A stretch of DNA of 20,751 nt. Origin: Actinobacteria bacterium 13_1_20CM_4_69_9 (GTDB taxonomy: Bacteria; Actinomycetota; Thermoleophilia; Gaiellales; Gaiellaceae). Both the position numbers and the translations under genes were made by a program. This document shows positions 13,827 through 20,137 of this stretch, one piece after another. The first letter of the stretch is position 1; every line of letters begins with the position of its first letter. The notes under the pieces are model-generated. The model was not told where the DNA came from. It did not search any database and was given only the letters and a program-made list of their open reading frames with translations. The stretch lies in the NCBI GenBank assembly GCA_001920085.1, contig MNJC01000061.1:2916-23666 (forward strand), in the 5' to 3' direction.

Positions 13827-14629
13827 GGCGCGCCGCTGCCGCGGCGAAGATCAACCTTGCGCTCGTCGTCGGGCCGCCGCGAGCGGACGGACGTCATGAG
13901 CTCGTGACCGTCTACCAGCGAGTCGCGCTGTGCGACCGGCTGGCCGTCGAACGGGCGCCGAGCGTTCTCGTCGAAGGCTTCGAAGGGGACACGCTCGTGC
14001 GCCGTGCGCTCGAGACCGTTGCCGACGGAACTGGGTTCCGCGCGCACATCGCGAAGCGCATTCCGGTCGCTGCCGGCCTCGGCGGCGGGAGCTCCGATGC
14101 TGCAACCGCACTCCGCCTCGCGAATGCCCTGCGCGACCGGCCGCTGCCGGACGACGAGCTGCACGTGACGGCGCGCGAGCTCGGTGCCGACGTTCCCTAT
14201 TTCCTGGTCGACGGGCCGCAGCTCGGGACGGGTGACGGGACGGAGCTCTCACCGCTCGATCTGCCCCAGGACTACTGGGTCGTCCTCGTCCTCCCGAAGG
14301 GTGTGGCGAAGTCGTCGACCGCGGACGTGTTCGCGGCGTTCGACGCGCGCGGCGGCGAACGCGGGTACGAGCGGCGCTGCGACGCGCTGCTCGCTGCGCT
14401 CGGGCGCGTGCGGCGGCCGCGCGACCTCGCGGCGTTGCCGACGAACGACCTGACGACGTCACCGCTTGCAGACGAGCTGCGTGCGTTGGGTGCGTTCCGC
14501 GCCGACGTCACCGGCGCCGGTCCCGCCGTCTACGGGTTGTTCCTGCACGCCGAGCGCGCGCGTGCCGCGCAGCGCCGGCTCAATGCCAGGGCGCGCACCT
14601 GGCTGACGGCACCAGCGTGGTACCGTTGA
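13823..14629 (+). CDS. ispE: 4-diphosphocytidyl-2-C-methyl-D-erythritol kinase
   Basis: This 268-residue GHMP kinase phosphorylates CDP-methylerythritol at the 2-hydroxyl in the MEP isoprenoid pathway. It has AAAKINLALVV near the N-terminus with substrate Lys (K9), the ATP loop PVAAGLGGGSSDAATAL (81-97), catalytic Asp in GADVPYFL (D123) and C-terminal VTGAGPAVYGLF. GTG 13823 overlaps the rsmA stop (GTGA), completing the run of GTGA junctions metG-tatD-rsmA-ispE. It is about 15 residues shorter than typical. Its last two codons (Tyr-Arg) carry TACCGT, a likely -10 for the next gene. Confidence 0.95.
   Translation: MRRAAAAAKINLALVVGPPRADGRHELVTVYQRVALCDRLAVERAPSVLVEGFEGDTLVRRALETVADGTGFRAHIAKRIPVAAGLGGGSSDAATALRLANALRDRPLPDDELHVTARELGADVPYFLVDGPQLGTGDGTELSPLDLPQDYWVVLVLPKGVAKSSTADVFAAFDARGGERGYERRCDALLAALGRVRRPRDLAALPTNDLTTSPLADELRALGAFRADVTGAGPAVYGLFLHAERARAAQRRLNARARTWLTAPAWYR
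14621..14626 (+). promoter_or_regulatory. Candidate -10 hexamer TACCGT within the ispE 3' end
   Basis: TACCGT ends six bases before GTG 14633, the same spacing as the other leaderless candidates. It is embedded in the last codons of ispE, and the ispE stop TGA lies between hexamer and start. It may give the small membrane gene independent expression from the metG cluster. Confidence 0.35.
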
Positions 14630-14632
14630 TTT

Positions 14633-14875
14633 GTGGCCGCAACGCAGCCGATGATCGAGGCGGGCGTGGTCGTGCTCGCCTTCTACGTCCTCGCGGGACG
14701 GACGATGAAGTGGGACGTCGGGCGCCATCTCTCGTGGATCGCAGCCGCGTCGCAGGCGATGGCTCTCCTCGTGGTGCTGTTCGCCTTCATCTTCGAGTGG
14801 ATCGCGATCGGCATCGTCGCCATCATCGCCATCGCCGCCCTCGCCTACCTCTTTACGGATCACCGGCGCGCATAA
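14633..14875 (+). CDS. Hypothetical 80-residue membrane protein
   Basis: The start is GTG 14633, three bases after the ispE stop. The protein has a first hydrophobic segment (about 8-21, IEAGVVVLAFYVLAG), a short polar loop with two basic residues and a Trp (RTMKWDVGRHLSW), and a longer hydrophobic stretch (about 35-75, AAASQAMALLVVLFAFIFEWIAIGIVAIIAIAALAYLF in part), which can hold two helices. It ends TDHRRA. No catalytic motif or family is recognised. It is followed by 24 bases and then tRNA-Gln. Confidence 0.65.
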   Translation: MAATQPMIEAGVVVLAFYVLAGRTMKWDVGRHLSWIAAASQAMALLVVLFAFIFEWIAIGIVAIIAIAALAYLFTDHRRA

Positions 14876-14883
14876 GCAGGACT

Positions 14884-14889
14884 TACCCT
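14884..14889 (+). promoter_or_regulatory. Candidate -10 hexamer TACCCT of tRNA-Gln
   Basis: TACCCT lies 10 bases before the first tRNA base (14900), so transcription would begin about three bases ahead of the mature 5' end. No clear -35 is seen at the right spacing. Because glmU starts five bases after the tRNA, this promoter probably also drives glmU. Confidence 0.4.
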
Positions 14890-14899
14890 TCCCGGGTGG

Positions 14900-14970
14900 T
14901 GGGGCGTAGCCAAGTGGTAAGGCAGCGGGTTTTGGTCCCGCGATCCCAGGTTCGAATCCTGGCGCCCCAG
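14900..14970 (+). tRNA. tRNA-Gln (anticodon UUG)
   Basis: A full cloverleaf is seen: acceptor stem TGGGGCG (14900-14906) with CGCCCCA (14963-14969) and discriminator G; D-arm GCC/GGC; anticodon stem GCGGG/CCCGC enclosing loop TTTTGGT, anticodon TTG; T-arm CCAGG TTCGAAT CCTGG. All stems pair fully. The total is 71 nt with no encoded CCA, so CCA must be added after processing. UUG reads CAA, and by wobble CAG. The gene lies only five bases upstream of glmU in the same direction, so the two are probably on one primary transcript. Confidence 0.97.
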
Positions 14971-14975
14971 TTGCG

Positions 14976-16292
14976 ATGAGCGACCTCGCCGCCGTCATCA
15001 TGGCCGCGGGCCTTGGCACGCGGATGAAGTCCGCGACGCCGAAGCACCTCCACCCGCTGCTCGGGCGGAGGCTGATCGACTGGGTCGTCGGAGCGGTCGA
15101 GCCGCTCCGCCCCGACCCGCTCGTCCTCGTCGTCGCACCCGATGCCGTCGACGCGTTCGACGGCGCGAACGTCGCAGTGCAGGAGAAACCACTCGGCACC
15201 GGCGACTCGCTGCGCGCCGCGCGCGACAAGGTCGCCGACGCGAAGCAGTTGCTCGTCGTCTCGGGCGACCATCCGCGGCTCAGCTCGGCCTTGCTGCAAC
15301 AGCTCGTCGACGAGCACCGACGATCGGGCGTCGCCGCGACGGTGCTCTCGTTCGAGCCGCCCGACCCTCTGGCCTACGGGCGCATCGTCCGCGGCGAGGA
15401 CGGCCGTCTCCGCCAGATCGTCGAGAACGCAGACGCCGACGAAGAGCAGCGGGCGATCCGCGAAGTGAACTCCTCGATCTATGTCTTCGAGGCTGACAGA
15501 CTGTGGCCCGCGCTCGACCGGATCGAGCCGGCGAACGCGCAGGGCGAGCTCTATCTGACGGACGCGGTGCGACTGTTGGTCGAAGGCGGGGAGGAGGTGG
15601 GCGTGTTCAAAGCTCCGGACGCAAGCGAGGTCGAGGGCGTCAACACGCGCGTCGAGCTCGCGGACGCCGCGTTGTTCCTACGCGCGCGCGTGAACAGAGA
15701 GCACATGCTCGCGGGCGTCACGATCGTCGATCCGCAGACGACGTGGATCGAGCCGGACGTCGAGCTCGAGGCGGATTCGACGATCCATCCGTTCACGATC
15801 CTCCGTGGGAAGACGCGCGTCGCCGCGGGCGCGGAGGTCGGGCCGCACGTCGTGGCGGTCGACGCGGAGATCGGGCCCGGCGCGACCGTCGGGCCGTTCG
15901 CGTACCTCCGTCCCGGCACCAGGCTCGCAGCCGGCGCCAAGGCGGGGACCTTCGTCGAGATCAAGAACTCCGAGGTCGGCGAGCGCACGAAGATCCCACA
16001 CCTCTCCTACATCGGCGATGCCGAGATCGGCGAGGACACGAACGTCGCCGCCGGCAACATCACCGCGAACTTTCCCCATCAGCGCGATCGCCCGAAGGGC
16101 AGGACGAAGATCGGACGCAACGTCAGGACCGGCATTCACAATGGCTTCGAAGCCCCGATCGAGATCGGGGACGACGCATGGATTGCGGGCGGGGCATACA
16201 TAACAGAAGATGTCCCTCCCGAATCGCTCGCTGGGTTCCCGCCGAAGCAGATCACGAAAGAGGGCTATCTCCGTGGAAAGCGCAACGACTGA
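14976..16292 (+). CDS. glmU: Bifunctional GlmU (GlcN-1-P acetyltransferase / GlcNAc-1-P uridyltransferase), divergent motifs
   Basis: This 438-residue enzyme supplies UDP-GlcNAc for peptidoglycan. The N-terminal uridyltransferase domain has IMAAGLGTRMKSATPKHLHP (8-27), QEKPLGTGDS (69-78), SGDHP (96-100) and VNTRVEL (222-228). The C-terminal left-handed beta-helix (from about 245) has VEIKNS with K330, and H342 and Y345 in PHLSYIGDAE, matching the catalytic and substrate residues of E. coli GlmU. Two places differ from the standard family: GTGDS instead of GTAHA/GTGHA, and NITANFPHQRDRPKGR-T in place of the NYDG acetyl-CoA loop. No Shine-Dalgarno sequence precedes ATG 14976, which is five bases after the tRNA. 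The 3' end overlaps prs by 20 bp. Confidence 0.92.
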   Translation: MSDLAAVIMAAGLGTRMKSATPKHLHPLLGRRLIDWVVGAVEPLRPDPLVLVVAPDAVDAFDGANVAVQEKPLGTGDSLRAARDKVADAKQLLVVSGDHPRLSSALLQQLVDEHRRSGVAATVLSFEPPDPLAYGRIVRGEDGRLRQIVENADADEEQRAIREVNSSIYVFEADRLWPALDRIEPANAQGELYLTDAVRLLVEGGEEVGVFKAPDASEVEGVNTRVELADAALFLRARVNREHMLAGVTIVDPQTTWIEPDVELEADSTIHPFTILRGKTRVAAGAEVGPHVVAVDAEIGPGATVGPFAYLRPGTRLAAGAKAGTFVEIKNSEVGERTKIPHLSYIGDAEIGEDTNVAAGNITANFPHQRDRPKGRTKIGRNVRTGIHNGFEAPIEIGDDAWIAGGAYITEDVPPESLAGFPPKQITKEGYLRGKRND

Positions 16293-17328
16293 GCTGACTC
16301 GCCTGCCCGGGCTCGAGGTCGCCGAGTCGAAGGCGGAGGTCAAACCGGAGCACTGGATCGAGAGCGGGCCGTCGAAGCGGCTGATGCTGTTCGCCGGACG
16401 CTCGCATCCCGAGCTCGCGGACAGGATCGCGGAGAAGCTCGGCATCCAGGTCGGCGACGTTTCGCTGCGCACGTTTGCGAGCGGGGAGACGTATTGCCGG
16501 TACGAGGAGTCGATCCGCGGCGCCGACCTCTTCATCGTGCAGACGAGCTCGCCGCCGGTCGACCAGCACCTGATGGAGCTGCTGATCATGATCGACGCCG
16601 CGAAGCTCGCGTCGGCGAAGCGCATCACGGCAGTCGTTCCGCTCTACCCGTATTCGCGGCAGGACAAGAAGTCACGTCCGCGCGAGCCGATCACCGCCAA
16701 GCTCGTCGCCGAGATGATCCAGTCAGCCGGTGCCGACCGCGTGCTGACGATGGACCTGCACGCCGGCCAGGTCCAGGGATTCTTCGAAGTGCCCGTCGAC
16801 CACATGACGGCGCTCCCGATGCTCGCGCAGTATTTCCGCGACCTCGGCCTCCCCGAGGAGCTCGTCGCCGTCGCGCCCGACACGGGCCGCACCCGATTGG
16901 CGAGCAAGTTCGCAGAGATGATCGGCGGCGACCTCGCGGTGCTGCAGAAGGATCGTCCGGCGCACAACGTCGCCCACATCACGAACGTGATCGGCGACGT
17001 CGACGGCAAGTGCGCCGTGATGACGGACGACATGGTCGACACTGCCGGCACGCTCGTCGCGGGTGCCCAGTTCCTGAAGGAGCACGGGGCGAAGAAGGTC
17101 TACGCGTGCGCGACGCACGGCATCTTCTCCTCGCCCGCGATCGAGCGGATCGAGGACAGCCCGCTCGACAACGTCGTCGTCACCGACACCGTTCCGATCG
17201 ACCCGCTGACGAAGCCGGAGCGCGTGACCGTGATCACGGTCGCCGACATCCTCGCCGAGACGATTCACAACGTCTTCGCGGACGATTCCGTCTCCGCGAT
17301 CTTCGGCGATATGAACGCGCTCTTCTAG
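16273..17328 (+). CDS. prs: Ribose-phosphate pyrophosphokinase (PRPP synthase)
   Basis: This 351-residue enzyme makes PRPP from ribose 5-phosphate and ATP for nucleotide, His and Trp synthesis. It has SLRTFASGETYCRYEESIRG, VPLYPYSRQDKKSRPREPIT (the flexible loop, with Ser for the usual Ala), MDLHAGQVQGFF and the PRPP loop MTDDMVDTAGTLV. About 35 residues precede the conserved RLMLFAGRSHPELA, where most family members start almost at once; this extension is polar and of unknown role. GTG 16273 is chosen because AGAGGG (16259-16264) lies eight bases upstream; it overlaps the glmU 3' end by 20 bp. Later starts near the conserved core are possible. glmU and prs neighbours are common in bacteria. 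The TAG stop shares CTAG with the convergent gene. Confidence 0.94.
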   Translation: MESATTELTRLPGLEVAESKAEVKPEHWIESGPSKRLMLFAGRSHPELADRIAEKLGIQVGDVSLRTFASGETYCRYEESIRGADLFIVQTSSPPVDQHLMELLIMIDAAKLASAKRITAVVPLYPYSRQDKKSRPREPITAKLVAEMIQSAGADRVLTMDLHAGQVQGFFEVPVDHMTALPMLAQYFRDLGLPEELVAVAPDTGRTRLASKFAEMIGGDLAVLQKDRPAHNVAHITNVIGDVDGKCAVMTDDMVDTAGTLVAGAQFLKEHGAKKVYACATHGIFSSPAIERIEDSPLDNVVVTDTVPIDPLTKPERVTVITVADILAETIHNVFADDSVSAIFGDMNALF

Positions 17329-18074
17329 CTGGTAGCAGTGCGGTAGAGCCAGACCGCGAAGACCTGTCGCACGACCTGGGCGACGATCCCCACGACGAGC
17401 GAGGCCGCCAACGCGAGCCCGAGCAGCCCCTGCGCCGCAGGCGAATGCACCTCGCCGCCGGCGAGAGCCTTGTAGGCGACGAAGAACACGAGCGCCGGCA
17501 CGAACATCGCCGCGTGCAGCGCGCCGAGCCCGCCGCTCTCCGCGCGCCAGTTCAGCTTGGCGAGCTCGAACGAGCGGCGACGCGCGTCGCCGGCGGCCAG
17601 CCCTTCGAAGGCGATCAGTGGCACGACGAAGAACGTCGCGAAGCTCCATGCGATCTGCGCGGCCGTACCGGCCCAGCGGTTCAGCCGCTGAACCAGGCTG
17701 AGCGCGAGCGAGACGGAAAGGGCGTATGCCGCCCAGCCGGCGATGCTGCCCAGCCGCGACCACGCGACGTCGACGCCCTCGCCGAAGGACGCCCCGCGCC
17801 CGTCGAGCACGCCGTTGGCGGCGCCGGCGAGCGCGACGCTGAAGAAGATGCCGACGAACGTGACGGAGTACATGCCGACCAGGACGAGCGGCACGAACAG
17901 CACCCACGGGCCGTGCACCGAGTACAGCCATGTCCCCTCGTAGAGCCAGAACGCGGCCGTGAGGAGGAAGCAGCACGTCGACGCCACGGGAAACCAGAGC
18001 AGCCCGCGGTCGTGGCGCACGAGGTCGAAGCTCGTTCGCAGGAGGCGTGCGCCGTCGACGATCCGCATGGACAT
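17325..18074 (-). CDS. DUF6159-like multi-span membrane protein
   Basis: This 249-residue protein resembles the actinobacterial DUF6159 family in layout: an amphipathic N-terminus with a basic patch (RIVDGARLLRTSFDLVRHDRGLLWFPV), an early pair of helices (about 34-75), a polar loop GRGASFGEGVDVAWSRLGSI, then helices near 110-130, 137-156, 184-203 and 214-236. ATFFVVPLIAFEGL (about 145-158) is the most family-like stretch. The function is unknown. The start could be ATG 18074 or, two codons later, ATG 18068. The TAG stop overlaps the prs stop in the tetranucleotide CTAG, leaving no room for a terminator between the two convergent genes. Confidence 0.78.
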   Translation of the reverse strand: MSMRIVDGARLLRTSFDLVRHDRGLLWFPVASTCCFLLTAAFWLYEGTWLYSVHGPWVLFVPLVLVGMYSVTFVGIFFSVALAGAANGVLDGRGASFGEGVDVAWSRLGSIAGWAAYALSVSLALSLVQRLNRWAGTAAQIAWSFATFFVVPLIAFEGLAAGDARRRSFELAKLNWRAESGGLGALHAAMFVPALVFFVAYKALAGGEVHSPAAQGLLGLALAASLVVGIVAQVVRQVFAVWLYRTATS

Positions 18075-18234
18075 GTGTGGCTTGATCGGCGTCAGCGGCG
18101 TTGTCCTGAAGCCCGCGACTTCGAATCCCGAGGCAGGGTTAGGACTTCGGCATGCTCGCGATCTTCCTCTGGCCGCTGGTGCTGCTCGGGATCGACCTGC
18201 ACACAAGAAGTAATGGCTACACTTCGCCGCCGAA
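18075..18234. other. Intergenic region between divergent genes, containing the rplY promoter
   Basis: This 160-bp space separates the divergent DUF6159-like and L25 genes and is the longest non-coding stretch in the window. A + strand TACACT (18218-18223) lies 11 bases before the L25 ATG at 18235 and is the best -10 candidate. The last part (around 18201-18220, ACACAAGAAGTAATGGCTAC) is unusually AT-rich for the window. A short open frame starting at 18152 has a hydrophobic beginning but runs on out of frame through L25, and I do not support it. No riboswitch or strong hairpin is seen. Confidence 0.5.
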
Positions 18235-18963
18235 ATGGCCGGCGAACGAGTCAAGCTGCAGGTCAAGGAGCGCGACCGGCGCGGTTCCGCCGACGCACGC
18301 CGCCTCCGCCGTGAGGGCCTCATTCCGGGCGTCCTGTACGGCAGCGGCAAGCAGCCGCACGCGATCTGCATTCCCGAACGGGAGCTGCGCCGTGTCCTGA
18401 CTGGACAGGGTGGACTGCATGCGATCCTCGACGTCGTCCTGGAAGGACAGAAGACGACGCACGCCTCGATCCTGAAGGACTACCAGCAGGACCCGATTCG
18501 CGGCCACATCTCCCACGTCGATCTGCAGGAAGTCCGGCTCGACAAGCCGATCCAGGCGAGCGTCAACGTTCAGCTCGTCGGTGAGCCCGCCGGCACGAAG
18601 GAGGGAGGCGTGCTCTCCCAGGTGCAGCGCGAGATCAACGTCGAAGCGCTGCCGATGGAGATTCCGGAGCACATCGACCTGGACGTCTCCGGCATGGCGA
18701 TCGGCGACACGCTCCGCCTCGCAGACCTTGCGGCGATGGACGGCGTCACCTACCTCGACGACCCGGAGGAGACCGTGCTCGCGACCGTGACCCTCCCCAC
18801 GCGCGTCGAGGAGCCCGAAGAGGTCACGGAGGAAGGCGAGGAGCTGCCGGAGGGCGAGGTTCCGCCCGAGGAGCTGCCCGAGGGTGCGGCCGAGGGCGCC
18901 GCCGAGCCTGCTGCGGACGCGGCTTCGGGCGAGCAGGGCGAGCCGGGCACCTCCGAGGGCTAG
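18235..18963 (+). CDS. rplY: 50S ribosomal protein L25, CTC/TL5 type
   Basis: This 242-residue protein binds 5S rRNA. The N-terminal L25 domain (about 1-95; KERDRRGSADARRLRREGLI, PGVLYGSGK, HASILKDYQQDPIRGHISHVDLQEV) is followed by the TL5/CTC C-terminal beta-domain (about 100-190; VQLVGEPAGTKEGGVLSQV, INVEALPMEIPEHIDLDVSG). From about residue 192 the protein becomes a Glu/Pro/Ala/Gly-rich acidic tail to the end, common in actinobacterial CTC proteins and probably disordered. ATG 18235 gives MAGERVKLQV, with the TACACT hexamer 11 bases upstream. The pth gene begins on the base after its stop, so the two are coupled. Confidence 0.95.
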   Translation: MAGERVKLQVKERDRRGSADARRLRREGLIPGVLYGSGKQPHAICIPERELRRVLTGQGGLHAILDVVLEGQKTTHASILKDYQQDPIRGHISHVDLQEVRLDKPIQASVNVQLVGEPAGTKEGGVLSQVQREINVEALPMEIPEHIDLDVSGMAIGDTLRLADLAAMDGVTYLDDPEETVLATVTLPTRVEEPEEVTEEGEELPEGEVPPEELPEGAAEGAAEPAADAASGEQGEPGTSEG

Positions 18964-19560
18964 ATGAAGCTTCCGTGGCGTCGAGGCGAACGCGCCTCGT
19001 CGCTCGATCTGCTCGTCGTCGGCCTCGGAAACCCGGGCCGCGAATACGAGCGGCATCGTCACAACGCCGGCTGGATGGTGCTCGACGAGCTGGCGCGCCG
19101 GCACGGGGCGAGCTGGAAAGGGAAGTTCTCCGGCCAGCTCGCGGAGCTCCGACTCGACGGCCACCGTGTCGCCCTGCTGAAGCCGGAGACGTACATGAAC
19201 GACTCCGGCCGCTCGGTCGCCGCCGCGGCGCGCTTCTACAAGCTCGAGCCCGACGCGATCCTCGTCGTGCACGACGAGGGCGACTTCGATCTCGGCCGCC
19301 TCCAGGCGCGCAAGGGCGGCGGCCTCTCCGGGCACAATGGCCTGCGCTCGATCGCGCAGCACCTGAAGACGCCGGAGTTCATGCGCCTGCGCATCGGCGT
19401 CGGACGGCCCGGCCGCGGCGATCCGCGGCCGCTGGCCGACTACGTCCTCTCCGACTTCGGGCCCGAGGACGATGCAGGCGCGCTGATCTCTCGAGCGGCC
19501 GACGCCGTCGAGGCGCTCGACGCCGAAGGCCTCGGCCGCGCGCAGGCGCAGTTCAACTGA
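18964..19560 (+). CDS. pth: Peptidyl-tRNA hydrolase
   Basis: This 198-residue enzyme releases peptides from dropped-off peptidyl-tRNA. It has VGLGNPGREYERHRHNAGW with catalytic H33 and the following N34, KPETYMNDSG (N79), VVHDEGDFDLG (D104) and GGLSGHNGLRSI (N125). It starts at ATG 18964 directly after the L25 TAG (zero spacing) and has about 14 residues ahead of the usual start, including a basic stretch. The rplY-pth pairing is widespread in bacteria and helps confirm both. The final bases CTGA are shared with the next gene. Confidence 0.96.
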   Translation: MKLPWRRGERASSLDLLVVGLGNPGREYERHRHNAGWMVLDELARRHGASWKGKFSGQLAELRLDGHRVALLKPETYMNDSGRSVAAAARFYKLEPDAILVVHDEGDFDLGRLQARKGGGLSGHNGLRSIAQHLKTPEFMRLRIGVGRPGRGDPRPLADYVLSDFGPEDDAGALISRAADAVEALDAEGLGRAQAQFN

Positions 19561-20105
19561 GGCGAGTCGACGTCCTCGACGTCCTCGGACGTCTCCGCGA
19601 CCACGGCATCGAGGTGTGGATCGAGGGCGGCTGGGGCATCGACGCGCTGCTCGGGCAGCAGACGCGCCCGCACGACGATCTCGATCTCGGCGTCCGCTTC
19701 GAAGACGTCGAGCGCATCTGCGAGGCCTTCCGCGAGTTCCGTCGCTCCGACATCGAATGGCCTGCCAGCTTCGTCCTCGAAGACGCAGCCGGGCGGAAGG
19801 TCGACTGCCACCCTTTGAGCTTCGACTCGAAGGGCGACGGCTGGCAAGCCGACGCCGCCGGCGGTCCGCCGCATCGTTGGCCGCGCGAGGGCCTTTCCGG
19901 GCACGGCCGCATCGGCGGCGTGGAGGTGCCGTGCATCACGCCCGAGCTTCAAGTCGCCTGGCATCAACACACCGGGTTCGACGACGTGGACTGGATCGAC
20001 ATGCAGCGGCTCTCCGAGCGTTTCGGCCTCGAGCTTCCCGAACGCTGTCGAACGAAGCCGGGCTTTCTCCACCAGAAGCGAGGCGCGAGCGCAGGGCTAC
20101 GATGA
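19557..20105 (+). CDS. Nucleotidyltransferase of the LinA/AadB-like family; probable CTG start
   Basis: This 182-residue protein has VWIEGGWGIDALLGQQTR (20-37) and HDDLDLGV (39-46), with the paired catalytic Asp of the polymerase-beta-like nucleotidyltransferase fold, and KVDCHPL (81-87) with a third Asp. Family members include lincosamide and aminoglycoside nucleotidyltransferases, but most genomic copies are uncharacterised, so resistance is not claimed. No ATG, GTG or TTG lies ahead of the conserved helix VLDVLGRLRDHGI. The CTG at 19557 overlaps the pth stop as CTGA, the same four-base junction as the GTGA and ATGA overlaps elsewhere, so it is the best start. A start at GTG 19614 would cut the helix that precedes the active site. 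A hairpin follows. Confidence 0.82.
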   Translation: MRRVDVLDVLGRLRDHGIEVWIEGGWGIDALLGQQTRPHDDLDLGVRFEDVERICEAFREFRRSDIEWPASFVLEDAAGRKVDCHPLSFDSKGDGWQADAAGGPPHRWPREGLSGHGRIGGVEVPCITPELQVAWHQHTGFDDVDWIDMQRLSERFGLELPERCRTKPGFLHQKRGASAGLR

Positions 20106-20107
20106 CC

Positions 20108-20136
20108 AGGCCGAACCGCACGGTTCGGCCTGTTTT
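20108..20136 (+). terminator. Hairpin with short T-tract, probable intrinsic terminator
   Basis: AGGCCGAACCG (20108-20118) and CGGTTCGGCCT (20121-20131) form a perfect 11-bp stem around CA, followed by GTTTT (20132-20136). It begins three bases after the nucleotidyltransferase stop. The T-tract is only four bases, short for an intrinsic terminator, but this is the only stem-plus-T structure seen. The mfd GTG comes one base after the T-tract. A possible -10 TACGAT (20098-20103) lies just upstream of the stem, so this hairpin could instead be at the 5' end of the mfd mRNA. Confidence 0.7.
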
Positions 20137-20137
20137 C

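Noticed and set aside
16211..16220. Second copy of the GTCCCT repeat unit inside glmU
   Set aside because: Only six to seven bases match, within coding sequence and without a partner arm; expected by chance.
18152..18400. Short + strand frame with a hydrophobic start between the DUF6159-like and L25 genes
   Set aside because: It runs out of frame through the L25 gene with random-looking residues; only the first 17 residues look membrane-like, and there is no ribosome site.
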